A DNA stretch of 18,934 bases. Origin: JAAYAN01 sp964437215 (GTDB lineage: Bacteria > Bacteroidota > Ignavibacteria > Ignavibacteriales > Melioribacteraceae). Location of the stretch: positions 1-18,934 of the forward strand of contig CAYTFZ010000048.1 in the NCBI GenBank assembly GCA_964437215.1, in the 5' to 3' direction. The translations under genes were made by a program, and so were the position numbers. Position 1 is the stretch's first letter, and each line of letters begins with the position of its first letter. This document shows positions 7,068 through 15,758 of the stretch, piece by piece. A model generated the notes under the pieces. It was not told the origin of the DNA and made no database searches. It saw only the letters and a list, made by a program, of their open reading frames with translations.

Positions 7068-9327
7068 TGTTATCGGAAGATTTGTTTTCTGGTTCTTCTT
7101 GCATAGATTCGGTTTTTGCAAGCTGGAGCTTTGTTTCCTGCTCAAGTTCATTTTGGCGCGGATATCTAATCCGCTTATGATGCTGCCCAATCAAACTGTT
7201 TGTAAATGATTCCTTAATTAATTTAATATCTTCAAAAGTCAAAGGTGAATCATCAAGCTGTCCGTCGTCAATCCGCATATTAATGAGATTTGTAATTACA
7301 TTTTCAACTTTTTTTGCATCCGGTTCCTGCAGAGATCGAACAGCCGATTCGCACGCGTCGCCAAGCATCACAAGCGCAGTTTCTTTCGAATTAGGTTTTG
7401 GTCCCGGATATCGGAAATTATCAATATTTATGACTTCATCAGCAACAGCTTTTTCCTTGGCTTTTTCGTAAAAATAACTTATTACCATTGTACCATGATG
7501 CATCGGTATAAAATTTATAATTTCATCAGGCAAATTATATTTTTTTGCAAGCTCAATACCCTTGCGAACATGATCGGCAATGTGGCTTGCACTTTGTTCC
7601 GGTGTAAAATTTTCGTGAACATTATAATTATCCATCTGATTTTCCACAAAAAATACGGGATCCGTAATTTTCCCTACATCATGATAATATGCACCAACAC
7701 GCGCCTGTAACGGATTAGCATTAATTTTTTCTGCAGCAGTCTCTACAATAGAACCAATAATCATCGAGTGATTAAATGTTCCTGGAGCATTCGAAGCAAG
7801 TTCTTTGAGCAGAGGACGATTGAAATCTGTAAGCTCTAAAAGCGTAAGGTCGGTTGTAACTTTAAAGAATTTTTCAAAAAATATTATCAATCCATAAGTT
7901 ATTGCGGGACTGAAAAGAGCATTGCCAAAAGCAAACGCACTTTGGTAAAGCATTTCATTATAAGAAGTAAAGCTTTCAAGTCCGAAAGCAAATATCGCTG
8001 AAATATATGCAGCAAGAATAAAAAGGAATGAACGGAATATCTGACTTCTGTAGCGGATATCCCTTACTGTATAAGCAGCAACAGCGCCGGCAAGAATATT
8101 TGTAGTTGTAAAAACATAGTCGTTACTTCTTAACGCCCCGCAAATAAGAGCTATTATTATTGTTCCGTAAAAACCTATTCGCGAATCGAAAATAATTGTT
8201 AAAAGCATCGCACCGGCCGGTACAAGAATAAAATATTCTATTCCCGCATTAACATTTATTTGCTGTATTAAAAATGTCTGAAAACTGATTAGTAAAATTA
8301 TGATTGCAAGGATTAAAATTTTCGAGTTATCGGTATATATTTTTTCGCGGAAAAGATAAATGTAAATCATAAAAATTATAGAAATAAGAATTATGTGAAG
8401 CGACTTTCCGATAAGCTGAGTAATTCTATCGGTCAATCCCGATTCTTCAGCTTTGGCAATTCGGTACGAATCAATCTTCATCTTTGCATCAGCCGAAATT
8501 TTATCGTGCTTAGCTATAATTCTTTCATTTTCGTTAACTATTCCAATATTAGGAGATACTTTATTAACTGCATCTTCCATTGCAGTTTGTGTTAATATTT
8601 CATCGTATATAATATCCGGAACAACAAAAAAATTCGCATATTCGTAAATTGCCTGATTTAACTCTTTATCGTTACTGTAATTTTTTTCAAGATATTCTTT
8701 GATAAATTGCTGAACACTCAGCGGATCGAAGAAATCGCGGTTTAATGTTACAATCCCTGATTTTCCGGTTTTAATATAAATAGAATCTCTTTTTATTTCG
8801 CTGTAATATTTATCTAGTACTCCCCTTTGATAAATGGTTCCTAAAATACCAGAACAAAGTCTTAATACATAACTCAAATTTTTTTTATCCGTCTGCGAAT
8901 TTGAGGAATCATTCCTCCTCAATTTTTTAAACTCGGCAAAAGATTTTTCAGTTAATATTGATTTATTGGAATTTTGGGTTGCATTATTAAGAAGCAATTC
9001 TTCATCAATAAGGCTTATAATTTTTTTATTATAATTAATAAGATCAATTTCTTTTTGAATTGATATTTCCTCATTCTTAACAAAAAACGGGAAAACCTTG
9101 GATGCAGCTTGACGTTTTTCAGCTTCGTATTGTTCTTGTTTTTTCAAAACAGGAAATGAAGTTGAAGCTATCAAATCATCCTGAATCCATACAGACCCGA
9201 CAGTAACTTCCGATTCCAAAGACTCGCCTTTAGGAAACATTAATACAATAAGTGCAATTGTTAAAAAAATAATTAATATTTTTGCACGCAGACTTGTTTT
9301 TAAACGGTTATTTTTTTCTTTTTCCAT
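7060..9327 (-). CDS. pgpH: PgpH-like 7TM receptor with HD domain (c-di-AMP phosphodiesterase family)
   Basis: The protein is 755 residues from the ATG at 9327. It has an N-terminal membrane anchor (about 15-31), a long extracytoplasmic 7TMR-HD region (about 40-305), seven membrane segments (about 309-486) and a cytoplasmic HDIG-type HD domain. Metal ligands expected for the family are present: NHS with H520, the HD pair in YYHDVGK (H549, D550), a histidine in NVHE, and HHGT with H610/H611. PgpH hydrolyses cyclic di-AMP to pApA, so this gene implies c-di-AMP control of osmotic or wall homeostasis; no cyclase gene is in view. A TTG 12 bases further upstream is possible but would overlap the previous gene. 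The C-terminal tail of about 40 residues is polar and rich in E, Q and K. xerD follows with an eight-base overlap. Confidence 0.9.
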   Translation of the reverse strand: MEKEKNNRLKTSLRAKILIIFLTIALIVLMFPKGESLESEVTVGSVWIQDDLIASTSFPVLKKQEQYEAEKRQAASKVFPFFVKNEEISIQKEIDLINYNKKIISLIDEELLLNNATQNSNKSILTEKSFAEFKKLRRNDSSNSQTDKKNLSYVLRLCSGILGTIYQRGVLDKYYSEIKRDSIYIKTGKSGIVTLNRDFFDPLSVQQFIKEYLEKNYSNDKELNQAIYEYANFFVVPDIIYDEILTQTAMEDAVNKVSPNIGIVNENERIIAKHDKISADAKMKIDSYRIAKAEESGLTDRITQLIGKSLHIILISIIFMIYIYLFREKIYTDNSKILILAIIILLISFQTFLIQQINVNAGIEYFILVPAGAMLLTIIFDSRIGFYGTIIIALICGALRSNDYVFTTTNILAGAVAAYTVRDIRYRSQIFRSFLFILAAYISAIFAFGLESFTSYNEMLYQSAFAFGNALFSPAITYGLIIFFEKFFKVTTDLTLLELTDFNRPLLKELASNAPGTFNHSMIIGSIVETAAEKINANPLQARVGAYYHDVGKITDPVFFVENQMDNYNVHENFTPEQSASHIADHVRKGIELAKKYNLPDEIINFIPMHHGTMVISYFYEKAKEKAVADEVINIDNFRYPGPKPNSKETALVMLGDACESAVRSLQEPDAKKVENVITNLINMRIDDGQLDDSPLTFEDIKLIKESFTNSLIGQHHKRIRYPRQNELEQETKLQLAKTESMQEEPENKSSDNNE

Positions 9328-9329
9328 AT

Positions 9330-10163
9330 TTACTCGCAAAAAATCATTTCAATAAATTCTGCTACTCCGTTTTCTTCATTCGATTTTGATGTTACAATAT
9401 CTGCATTATTTTTCAATTCGTCAATAGAATTTGCTAAAGCAATTTTTAATGCCTTTGTTTTAAATAGCGGAATATCATTGTACCAATCGCAAATTACTGC
9501 GCATTCACAGAGTTTAATATTAAGGATTTTACATAATTTAACTAATGCCCGTGCTTTATCTGATTTTTTTTTTCTTATTTCCAGATTGTAATTCAACGAG
9601 TTTTCCGATTTATAAATCCTCGCAGAATAATTAAAAGAAAAAGGGAAACTGAATTTATTCCTTAAATATGTAACTATTTCTTTTCTTTCACTGATTACAT
9701 TCATTTCCAAAGCATTTTTATAATATTCCGATAAATCATCAACATAAACCGAACCAGCCCCGGCTTTTTTAATTTCGATAAAACTGTTTTCGTTTTGCTT
9801 TATATAACTGCCTTCCGAAGTAGTAATAGCAGGAATTGCGCCAAGTTTATTGCTGATATTAATTATTTTTTTTACAGTTTTTTGCGGAATTAAATTCCTG
9901 TAATAAACTCTGCCTTCAGTGTTTCTAATCATCAAACCGTCTAGAGAAATTAAAGGCGCATCTAAATTCAATTCATTCGCAAATTTCAACACCGACAAAT
10001 GTATTCGTCCGCTTGCTAAAGTAAAAATAATATTTTTCTGCTTAAGTTTTTCTATCGCCCGTTTGTTAACTATATCAATTTGGCCGGAATTATTCAACAG
10101 CGTCCCGTCGATATCGCAAACAATCATTTTTATTTTATTTAATCTTCCGGCGGCCATCAGCAT
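9330..10163 (-). CDS. Cof-type HAD-family hydrolase
   Basis: The 277-residue protein has the four HAD motifs: DIDGTLL with nucleophile D17 and D19, LASGR with S51, K203 in SDKARAL, and WYNDIPLF with N229 and D230. The large insert between motifs II and III (about 80-195) marks the Cof/type IIB cap, typical of sugar-phosphate or pyridoxal-phosphate phosphatases in the cytoplasm. Motif IV reads CDWYND, with cysteine where GD is usual. The substrate cannot be read from the sequence. The start could be the ATG at 10163, that at 10157, or that at 10127, which would begin ten bases before the DxD motif; the first gives an 18-base gap to the STAS stop. The next gene starts two bases after this stop. 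Confidence 0.85.
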   Translation of the reverse strand: MLMAAGRLNKIKMIVCDIDGTLLNNSGQIDIVNKRAIEKLKQKNIIFTLASGRIHLSVLKFANELNLDAPLISLDGLMIRNTEGRVYYRNLIPQKTVKKIINISNKLGAIPAITTSEGSYIKQNENSFIEIKKAGAGSVYVDDLSEYYKNALEMNVISERKEIVTYLRNKFSFPFSFNYSARIYKSENSLNYNLEIRKKKSDKARALVKLCKILNIKLCECAVICDWYNDIPLFKTKALKIALANSIDELKNNADIVTSKSNEENGVAEFIEMIFCE

Positions 10164-10181
10164 TTTCAGTCTGATGGAGTA

Positions 10182-10538
10182 TTAATTTTTTACATCAGCT
10201 AATGCTTCATCAACTGAGTTATAGATTGGCAAAACACGGTCGAGCTGCGAAATTTCGATCAACGACTTTACATTTTTTTGCGGTGAAGCTAATTTAATAT
10301 TCCCTTCATTCGCCTGAAGAAGCCGGTAAGCAAGCAAAATTGCACTCAATCCGCTGCTATCGCAGTATTCTACCGAAGATAAATCCAGTACAAGACTTCT
10401 TATTTCCTCATCTGTTAGGATAATTGTAAATTCCCCTTTTAATAAACCGGCAACGCTGCTGTCAAGACGGGGTTCATTTAATTTCATTACAACAACGCCG
10501 CTGTTCTTTTTCAATTCAAAATTAATTGTATCGCTCAT
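10182..10538 (-). CDS. STAS-domain protein, anti-sigma-factor-antagonist type
   Basis: The 118-residue protein is a single STAS domain. The segment VEYCDSSGLSAIL (56-68) matches the phosphorylation site of SpoIIAA/RsbV-type proteins, so S61 is the likely target of a partner kinase. Such proteins control a switch-protein kinase or anti-sigma factor by binding it when unphosphorylated. Neither a HATPase kinase nor a PP2C phosphatase is encoded in this window, so its partners must be elsewhere. It sits in the middle of the large operon, 30 bases after the DUF6913-like gene, and has no visible Shine-Dalgarno sequence at its ATG. Confidence 0.88.
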   Translation of the reverse strand: MSDTINFELKKNSGVVVMKLNEPRLDSSVAGLLKGEFTIILTDEEIRSLVLDLSSVEYCDSSGLSAILLAYRLLQANEGNIKLASPQKNVKSLIEISQLDRVLPIYNSVDEALADVKN

Positions 10539-10568
10539 ATAAGACTTATATTTATTAAAAAATACTTT

Positions 10569-11099
10569 TTAAAACATACTTAAAGAATTTAACAAATTTC
10601 TATATGATATTTCAGAATTATTTTCGGAAATATTGAATAGTACATTATAAAATTGTTTAGTCTTCTGTTTATTAACGCCTGCCCTAATTTTACATTCTGG
10701 AAGCAAAGCAACACCGGCAAAATATAAGTTTTCAGACCTATTCAAATCCAAAACCGCGTCATATTTTTTTTCTTTTAATTTCTCAACAATTTCTTTTGAC
10801 GGAAGGTTTAATTTTGTTTTATCTGATATACTGTATGTTAAAAATTCAGTTTTCATTGATTTATCAAATAAATTCAATTTATGTTCCGGAATAAATACTG
10901 TGATATTTTTTTTATGTATTGATAAATATCTAATTACTTCAAAACTGTTTTGATAATCTTCATCAATTTCCGGCATTAAGATTATATATTTCGAAGATTT
11001 CCTAAAAAAATCCCGCTCAATTTTTTCCCCCGTCTCTTTACTTTTATAATTTTTCCTAATAAAATAAAGAGCTAATTTATTCTTTAAATTTTCAATCAT
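10569..11099 (-). CDS. DUF6913-like protein, resembling the N-terminal half of a GT9 heptosyltransferase
   Basis: The product is 176 residues with no signal or membrane segment. It starts with a basic helix (1-30) and then alternates strands and helices: YIILMPE (38-44), ITVFIPEH (66-73), then LPSKEIVEKLKEKKYDAVLDL (99-119) and a stretch with KIRAGV (137-142). This pattern recalls the first Rossmann half of family 9 glycosyltransferases (the IDL and IRIG-type segments), and also DUF6913 proteins of Bacteroidota. The nucleotide-sugar-binding second half is absent, so catalysis alone seems unlikely. Its start overlaps the ligA stop by four bases (ATGA), which implies translational coupling. Function is unknown; the family assignment is by eye. 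Confidence 0.72.
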   Translation of the reverse strand: MIENLKNKLALYFIRKNYKSKETGEKIERDFFRKSSKYIILMPEIDEDYQNSFEVIRYLSIHKKNITVFIPEHKLNLFDKSMKTEFLTYSISDKTKLNLPSKEIVEKLKEKKYDAVLDLNRSENLYFAGVALLPECKIRAGVNKQKTKQFYNVLFNISENNSEISYRNLLNSLSMF

Positions 11100-13126
11100 T
11101 CCTTAACTTCAATCATCCTTAAAAATTCATCTTCGTTAATAATTTTAATCTCCAGCTTTTCTGCATTTTTTAACTTACTGCCTGCATTTTCGCCTGCTAG
11201 TACAAAATCTGTTTTACTGCTCACTGACGAAAGGACTTTCCCTCCGTTTTTAATAATTATATCTTTAATCCCTTCGCGGCTGAAATCTTTCAAAGTGCCA
11301 GTAACAACAAACGACACCCCGTTTAACTTATTAGATGCGTTTTCTGTTTCAACTTCAAATTTCAGCCCTTCACGCTGTAAAAACTCTATTAAATCAATAT
11401 TACGCTTATCCGAAAAATATTTAATCAAACTTTCGCTGATACTAGGTCCTATTTCATCAGTTTCTTCCATTTCATCTTTGGAAGCTCTTATCAGATTAAT
11501 AATGTTCTTAAAATGATTAGCAAGTTTTTGTGCCGCGCCGCTTCCAACAAATCTTATACCCAGCGAATAAAGCACTTTACCAAAAGGTCGTGTCTTACTT
11601 TTTTCAATTGCTTCTAAAAGATTTGAAATGCTTTTTTCACCCAGGCGCTCAATTTTAACAAGTTCCTGCTTTTTGTTCTTTAGAAGATATATATCGGAAA
11701 TCGATTCTATAAACCCTTTTTCTACAAACAGATCAACCAGGGATTCACCCAATCCTTCAATTTCCATTGCTCCCCGCGATGCAAAATGCAGGATTTTTCC
11801 TTTTAATCTTGCTGGACAATTTTCGTTACTGCAATAAATTGCTGCTTCACTTTCGGGTTTTAACAGCGGACTTAAACATACCGGACAATTTACCGGAGCA
11901 ACAGTTTCTTCGGATAGAATTCTGCGCTTTGTTTTATCAACTTCAACAACTTTCGGTATTACATCTCCGCCTTTTTCAATAAAAACAGTGTCGCCTTCTC
12001 TTATATCTTTTCGTATAATTTCATCATAATTATGCAGGGTTGCTCTGCTTATAGTTGATCCTGCCAAAAACACAGGTTCCAAGTCTGCTACAGGAGTCAC
12101 AGCTCCTGTTCTTCCTACCTGCCATATTATTTTATTGATTTTTGTTTCAACCCGCTTAGCTTTGAATTTAAAAGCTGTTGCCCATCTCGGCGATTTTGCA
12201 ATTTCACCCAATTTTTTTTGCTGCAACAAAGAATTTACTTTAATTACAACACCGTCAATTTCATAAGGAAGTCCGTCGCGTTCATTTTCCCAGTACTTGC
12301 AATAATCCATAACTTCTTCTATCGAAGCGCATAGTTTGAAATTCGGATTTACTTTGAAACCTATTTTTTTCAATAAAATCAAATTGTCCAAATGTGTTTC
12401 ATTTTTATTTTCTTTTGCCAAAAAGGAATAAAAGAACGCATCAAGCGGACGAGAAGCTACAATGCGCGGGTCCTGAAGTTTCACAGTTCCTGCAGCAAAA
12501 TTTCTTGGATTTGCAAATGTCTTTTCACCATTATCTTCGCGTTCTTTGTTAAGATTTCTGAAAGACTCCACATCAATAAAAATTTCGCCTCTTGCTTCAA
12601 ATTCTTCAAAACACTGTTTCTGTTTAAGTTTTAACGGGATACTTTTTATGGTTTTAGCATTGTTTGTAATTTCTTCACCGGTGGTTCCGTCTCCGCGGGT
12701 AGCTGCTGTTTCCAGCATACCATTAGAATATTTCAGACTGACCGACAGCCCGTCAATTTTTAATTCTGCAACGTATTCAACTTTTAAATCTTCATCCGAA
12801 AGCACATTTTTTATTCTTTTCTCGAATTCGAGAAGTTCTTCATAATTATACGTGTTGGAAAGACTCAACATAGGAACGGAATGCTGAACAGGTCTGAAAT
12901 CCTTTGTTAAATCGCTGCCAACTCTTCTTGCCGGCGAATCGGGCGTAATAAATTCAGGATTTTCATCTTCAAGTGTTTTAAGCTCGGTCATAAGGTTATC
13001 AAAATCCTGATCGCTTATTTCGGGCTGATTAAGAACATAATATTTATAATTATGTTCATCCAAAACATCTTTAAGTTCCGATATTCTTTTCCTAATTTGT
13101 TCCTTGTTCATCATATCCGGGTACAT
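11096..13126 (-). CDS. ligA: NAD-dependent DNA ligase LigA
   Basis: LigA seals nicks during replication and repair using NAD. All domains are seen in order: the N-terminal Ia helix region with the HNYKYYV segment (25-31), the adenylation domain with nucleophile K123 in ELKIDG, the OB fold (around 320-400), a zinc finger with C414, C417, C432 and C437, helix-hairpin-helix repeats (about 450-575), and a C-terminal BRCT domain (about 598-676). The length of 676 is normal. The start at 13126 overlaps the rodZ end by 35 bases; ATG codons at 13114 and 13111 are equally possible, and the last gives 671 residues, the E. coli length. The gene continues into the DUF6913-like gene with an ATGA overlap. 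Confidence 0.97.
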   Translation of the reverse strand: MYPDMMNKEQIRKRISELKDVLDEHNYKYYVLNQPEISDQDFDNLMTELKTLEDENPEFITPDSPARRVGSDLTKDFRPVQHSVPMLSLSNTYNYEELLEFEKRIKNVLSDEDLKVEYVAELKIDGLSVSLKYSNGMLETAATRGDGTTGEEITNNAKTIKSIPLKLKQKQCFEEFEARGEIFIDVESFRNLNKEREDNGEKTFANPRNFAAGTVKLQDPRIVASRPLDAFFYSFLAKENKNETHLDNLILLKKIGFKVNPNFKLCASIEEVMDYCKYWENERDGLPYEIDGVVIKVNSLLQQKKLGEIAKSPRWATAFKFKAKRVETKINKIIWQVGRTGAVTPVADLEPVFLAGSTISRATLHNYDEIIRKDIREGDTVFIEKGGDVIPKVVEVDKTKRRILSEETVAPVNCPVCLSPLLKPESEAAIYCSNENCPARLKGKILHFASRGAMEIEGLGESLVDLFVEKGFIESISDIYLLKNKKQELVKIERLGEKSISNLLEAIEKSKTRPFGKVLYSLGIRFVGSGAAQKLANHFKNIINLIRASKDEMEETDEIGPSISESLIKYFSDKRNIDLIEFLQREGLKFEVETENASNKLNGVSFVVTGTLKDFSREGIKDIIIKNGGKVLSSVSSKTDFVLAGENAGSKLKNAEKLEIKIINEDEFLRMIEVKE

Positions 13127-13937
13127 CTTTGGTCTTAATGTATTTTAATCCGTCGGAATTAATAAAAATGCTTTTCACCTGATTTTCATTTCCGCTGAAT
13201 TCTAGTTTATTATAATTTAATTCTAAATTTATACCGGCGGAATTTCCTATAATAAGATAAAAAGATGATCCTGCCACAGTATACTTATCCATTCCAGGAT
13301 AAAGAGTTACTTCTTCTGCAACCGATTCATCACTTATAATTTTAATCCACGATGTATCAGCTGCACTGATTCTGAGCTTAAGAACTCCCTCCGGAATAAC
13401 AGACTGTTCATTTTTTATTTCCGTATTTTTATCTACAGTAATTTCCTTTTTTATTTCTTGTTCCGGTTCTGTACTTTTTTCGGTTATAATTTCTTCGCCA
13501 TTTCCGCTGAAAAATGTAAAAATAACAATAAGAAGTATAACAAATAAAGCTGCCCCGATAAGTAATGCAATATTGCTTTTATTCGTTTTCTCCTTCACTT
13601 CCGATGTTGGAATATTTTCCGGGGGATTTTCAAAAGTTTTTTTTGTCTCAGGTTTTTCTAAATTTTCTTCTGCAACAGGTTCATCCGATAATCCTGATTT
13701 AGCCATCTCAAATTTTTTTAATACATTTTCCGGGTTAAGATCAATAGTTTTCGCGTATTCTTTTATAAAAGCTTTAATATAAATTTCAGGCAGGACTTCA
13801 ATTTCTCCGGATTCGATGGCTTTCAGAAATTTAATATCAATCCTGGTTTTAGCAGAAACCTGTTCCAAGGTGATTTTTTTCTCGGTTCTGCTGCTTTTTA
13901 ATTCCTCGGCAAATTTTAATAACGCATCTTTATTCAT
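13092..13937 (-). CDS. rodZ: RodZ-like cell-shape protein (HTH, single TM, DUF4115)
   Basis: The 281-residue protein has an N-terminal helix-turn-helix of the HTH_25/RodZ type (about 8-75, with ITLEQVSAKTRIDIKFLKAI spanning 22-41), an acidic, proline-containing linker, one membrane helix (122-143), a second charged linker, and a C-terminal DUF4115-type beta domain (about 186-263) with the typical DTSWIKI segment. In RodZ the cytoplasmic HTH contacts MreB while the periplasmic domain faces the wall, supporting rod shape. A general membrane-bound transcription regulator with the same layout is possible, but the layout is characteristic of RodZ. MreB is not encoded here. It lies 18 bases after rsmB and overlaps ligA. 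Confidence 0.85.
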   Translation of the reverse strand: MNKDALLKFAEELKSSRTEKKITLEQVSAKTRIDIKFLKAIESGEIEVLPEIYIKAFIKEYAKTIDLNPENVLKKFEMAKSGLSDEPVAEENLEKPETKKTFENPPENIPTSEVKEKTNKSNIALLIGAALFVILLIVIFTFFSGNGEEIITEKSTEPEQEIKKEITVDKNTEIKNEQSVIPEGVLKLRISAADTSWIKIISDESVAEEVTLYPGMDKYTVAGSSFYLIIGNSAGINLELNYNKLEFSGNENQVKSIFINSDGLKYIKTKDVPGYDEQGTN

Positions 13938-13955
13938 AGGCGCTTTTATATTTTA

Positions 13956-15329
13956 TTATAATTTAGTTAATTTTGCCGCAAATGCTCCGTCCATTTTATG
14001 AATATGCGGATAGGTTTGTATACAGCCGTCTTCATTAATCAAACTGTCTTCGAATAAACCTTTTGCGCTTACCAGCCTGAATTCTTTGTTCTCGCTTAAA
14101 AAATCCTTAATAATGTCATAATTCTCTTCTTTCTCAATAGTGCATGTACTGTAAACTAAATAACCTCCACTCTTTAAAAGCGATGCTCCTTTTTTTAACA
14201 GCGACATTTGCGAAAATCTTAATTTTCTTATATCACCTAAATCTCTTTTCCATTTGATATCCGGTTTTTTTGTCAGGGTTCCTAAACCCGAACATGGTGC
14301 GTCTATTAAAATCCTGTCAAACGGACCGCCTTCAAATTCCAAAGCATCACTTTCAACAACTTCGGCGTTCTTAACTCCCATTCTTTCAAGATTGCTGTTA
14401 AGAATTTTAATACGCGCTGCAAATTTATCTATTGCAACCAATTTGCCTCTGTTTTTCATCATCTCAGCAATAAGAGTAGTTTTACCGCCCGGAGCCGCGC
14501 ATAAATCTAACACTTTATGTTCAGGTTTTGCGTCTAGCAGCAAACAAGAAAAACCTGTGCTTTCATCCTGAATACTGAAATAACCCTTCGAAAAATATTC
14601 CCAGTCCGTAATGTTAGTGATTGATGCAAGCTTAATAAATTCATTTAAATAATTGGCACTATAATACCTTAGATTAACCGATTTAAGAAGTCCTTTTAAC
14701 TCTTCGGCCGAAGTTTTTAATTTATTAACTCTTAAAAACATTTGCGGTTTTTCGTTATTTGCAATAAGCAATTGTTCGGTAAATTCCTCGCCAAACTGCG
14801 AAAGCCATCTTTTTACAAGCCAGGAAGGGTGCGACTGATATGCGCTTAAAAATCCGGGTAAATCTTGTTCGCGCTCGGGATAACGGATATTTTCTTTATT
14901 TTTAATAATATTCCGTAAAATTGCATTGGTAAGATCGGCAGGTTTCTGTCCCTGAAGTCTTTTTATAAAATTAACCGATTCATTAACTGCCGCATAGTCA
15001 GGAACTTTATCCAAAAACATTATTTGATATAATGCAACGCGTAATGCGTTTTTAATATTCGGAATTCCTTTTGAAAAAGTTCCTTTATAAAAACCCGTTA
15101 AAATCCAGTCTATTCTGCCCATCCACCTTGTAACGCCATGAACAATTTCATAAAGCAATGCTTTATCCTTTGCAGAAAGATCATTGTTTCGTAATTCAAC
15201 CTCTAACAATTTATCAAGATAAGCATCAGTGCGATCAATTCGGTTAAGAATTTTTATAGCAATGCCTCTAACACCTTCATATAAATTAAGCTCTTTGTAT
15301 CCTTCGTTTATTTCAGAATTTTCGGGCAT
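13956..15329 (-). CDS. rsmB: 16S rRNA (cytosine-5)-methyltransferase RsmB
   Basis: RsmB methylates cytosine 967 of 16S rRNA (E. coli numbering) with S-adenosylmethionine. The 457-residue protein joins a NusB-like RNA-binding domain (about 18-150) to a Rossmann methyltransferase. Motif I is LDLCAAPGGKT (274-284), motif IV is DAPCSG with C346, and motif VI is STCTIEKEEN with C396; the two cysteines are the release and nucleophile pair of m5C enzymes. The C-terminus has the usual MDGAFAAKL. An AAAGGAG sequence ends 11 bases before the ATG, one of the clearest ribosome sites in the window. It appears to be the first gene of the long operon, since the L31 terminator lies just upstream. Confidence 0.95.
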   Translation of the reverse strand: MPENSEINEGYKELNLYEGVRGIAIKILNRIDRTDAYLDKLLEVELRNNDLSAKDKALLYEIVHGVTRWMGRIDWILTGFYKGTFSKGIPNIKNALRVALYQIMFLDKVPDYAAVNESVNFIKRLQGQKPADLTNAILRNIIKNKENIRYPEREQDLPGFLSAYQSHPSWLVKRWLSQFGEEFTEQLLIANNEKPQMFLRVNKLKTSAEELKGLLKSVNLRYYSANYLNEFIKLASITNITDWEYFSKGYFSIQDESTGFSCLLLDAKPEHKVLDLCAAPGGKTTLIAEMMKNRGKLVAIDKFAARIKILNSNLERMGVKNAEVVESDALEFEGGPFDRILIDAPCSGLGTLTKKPDIKWKRDLGDIRKLRFSQMSLLKKGASLLKSGGYLVYSTCTIEKEENYDIIKDFLSENKEFRLVSAKGLFEDSLINEDGCIQTYPHIHKMDGAFAAKLTKL

Positions 15330-15340
15330 TAAACTAAAAA

Positions 15341-15347
15341 CTCCTTT
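15341..15347 (-). promoter_or_regulatory. Shine-Dalgarno sequence of rsmB
   Basis: The minus strand reads AAAGGAG followed by 11 bases and the ATG at 15329. It shows that this organism uses Shine-Dalgarno initiation at least at operon heads. Confidence 0.65.
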
Positions 15348-15420
15348 CCATAATTTTTAAGGTAAAAATAACAAATTAACATTAATTAAAAAATATTATG
15401 AATAAATGTATGGTATTTAA

Positions 15421-15447
15421 AATAAAAAAGGCAGCTTAAAGCTGCCC
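15421..15447 (-). terminator. Intrinsic terminator of rpmE
   Basis: On the minus strand a hairpin GGCAGC-TTTAA-GCTGCC (15446-15430; seven pairs if the inner A-T pair is counted) is followed at once by TTTTTTATT. It begins about 20 bases after the L31 stop codon and separates rpmE from rsmB. It is the clearest regulatory element in the window together with the one at the right edge. Confidence 0.9.
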
Positions 15448-15467
15448 TTTGCAATAAAGCAAAATTT

Positions 15468-15671
15468 TTATCTTTTAATGCCGTATTTCTTATTGAATCT
15501 GTCAACTCTTCCTGTTGAATCAATAATTTTCTGCTTTCCGGTAAAGAAAGGATGGCATTCCGAACAAATTTCAAGTTTGATATGATCAACAGTTGAACGT
15601 GTTATAAAAGTATTTCCGCATACGCAACTAACTTCGCATTTCTGATAATTTGGGTGAATATTATTTTTCAT
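15468..15671 (-). CDS. rpmE: 50S ribosomal protein L31, zinc-binding type
   Basis: The 67-residue protein is a normal-length L31. It starts MKNNIHPNY and holds C12, C16, C18, C36 and C39; the CVC and CSEC pairs are the zinc ligands that define the C+ form. In many bacteria the C+ form is replaced by a cysteine-less paralogue under zinc starvation; no such paralogue or Zur site is seen here. The ATG has GAAGGA nine bases upstream. It forms a single-gene unit with its own promoter and terminator, as expected for a highly expressed ribosomal gene. Confidence 0.97.
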   Translation of the reverse strand: MKNNIHPNYQKCEVSCVCGNTFITRSTVDHIKLEICSECHPFFTGKQKIIDSTGRVDRFNKKYGIKR

Positions 15672-15702
15672 TTAATCTTTTCCTTCAAAAATTTAGACAT
15701 TA

Positions 15703-15732
15703 AATATATAAGATTCTTTTTAAAAACTCAAA
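15703..15732 (-). promoter_or_regulatory. Promoter of rpmE
   Basis: The minus strand has TTGAGT (15731-15726), a 17-base spacer and TATATT (15708-15703), a good sigma-70 arrangement. The same bases also read as a Bacteroidota-type promoter: TTTG (15732-15729), 20 bases, then TATATTTA (15708-15701), one base off TAnnTTTG. Either way transcription would start about 25 bases before the ATG. Confidence 0.6.
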
Positions 15733-15758
15733 TTTTTGTTTAATTGTTTTGTGCTTAT

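Noticed and set aside
7068..7190. N-terminal extension of 41 residues on XerD
   Set aside because: It lies wholly inside the PgpH-like gene, reads as a polar shadow translation, and the ATG at 7067 gives the normal 296-residue enzyme.
15386..15589. Minus-strand open frame of 67 residues overlapping the L31 gene
   Set aside because: It lies across the real L31 gene and its terminator in another frame and has no family-like features.
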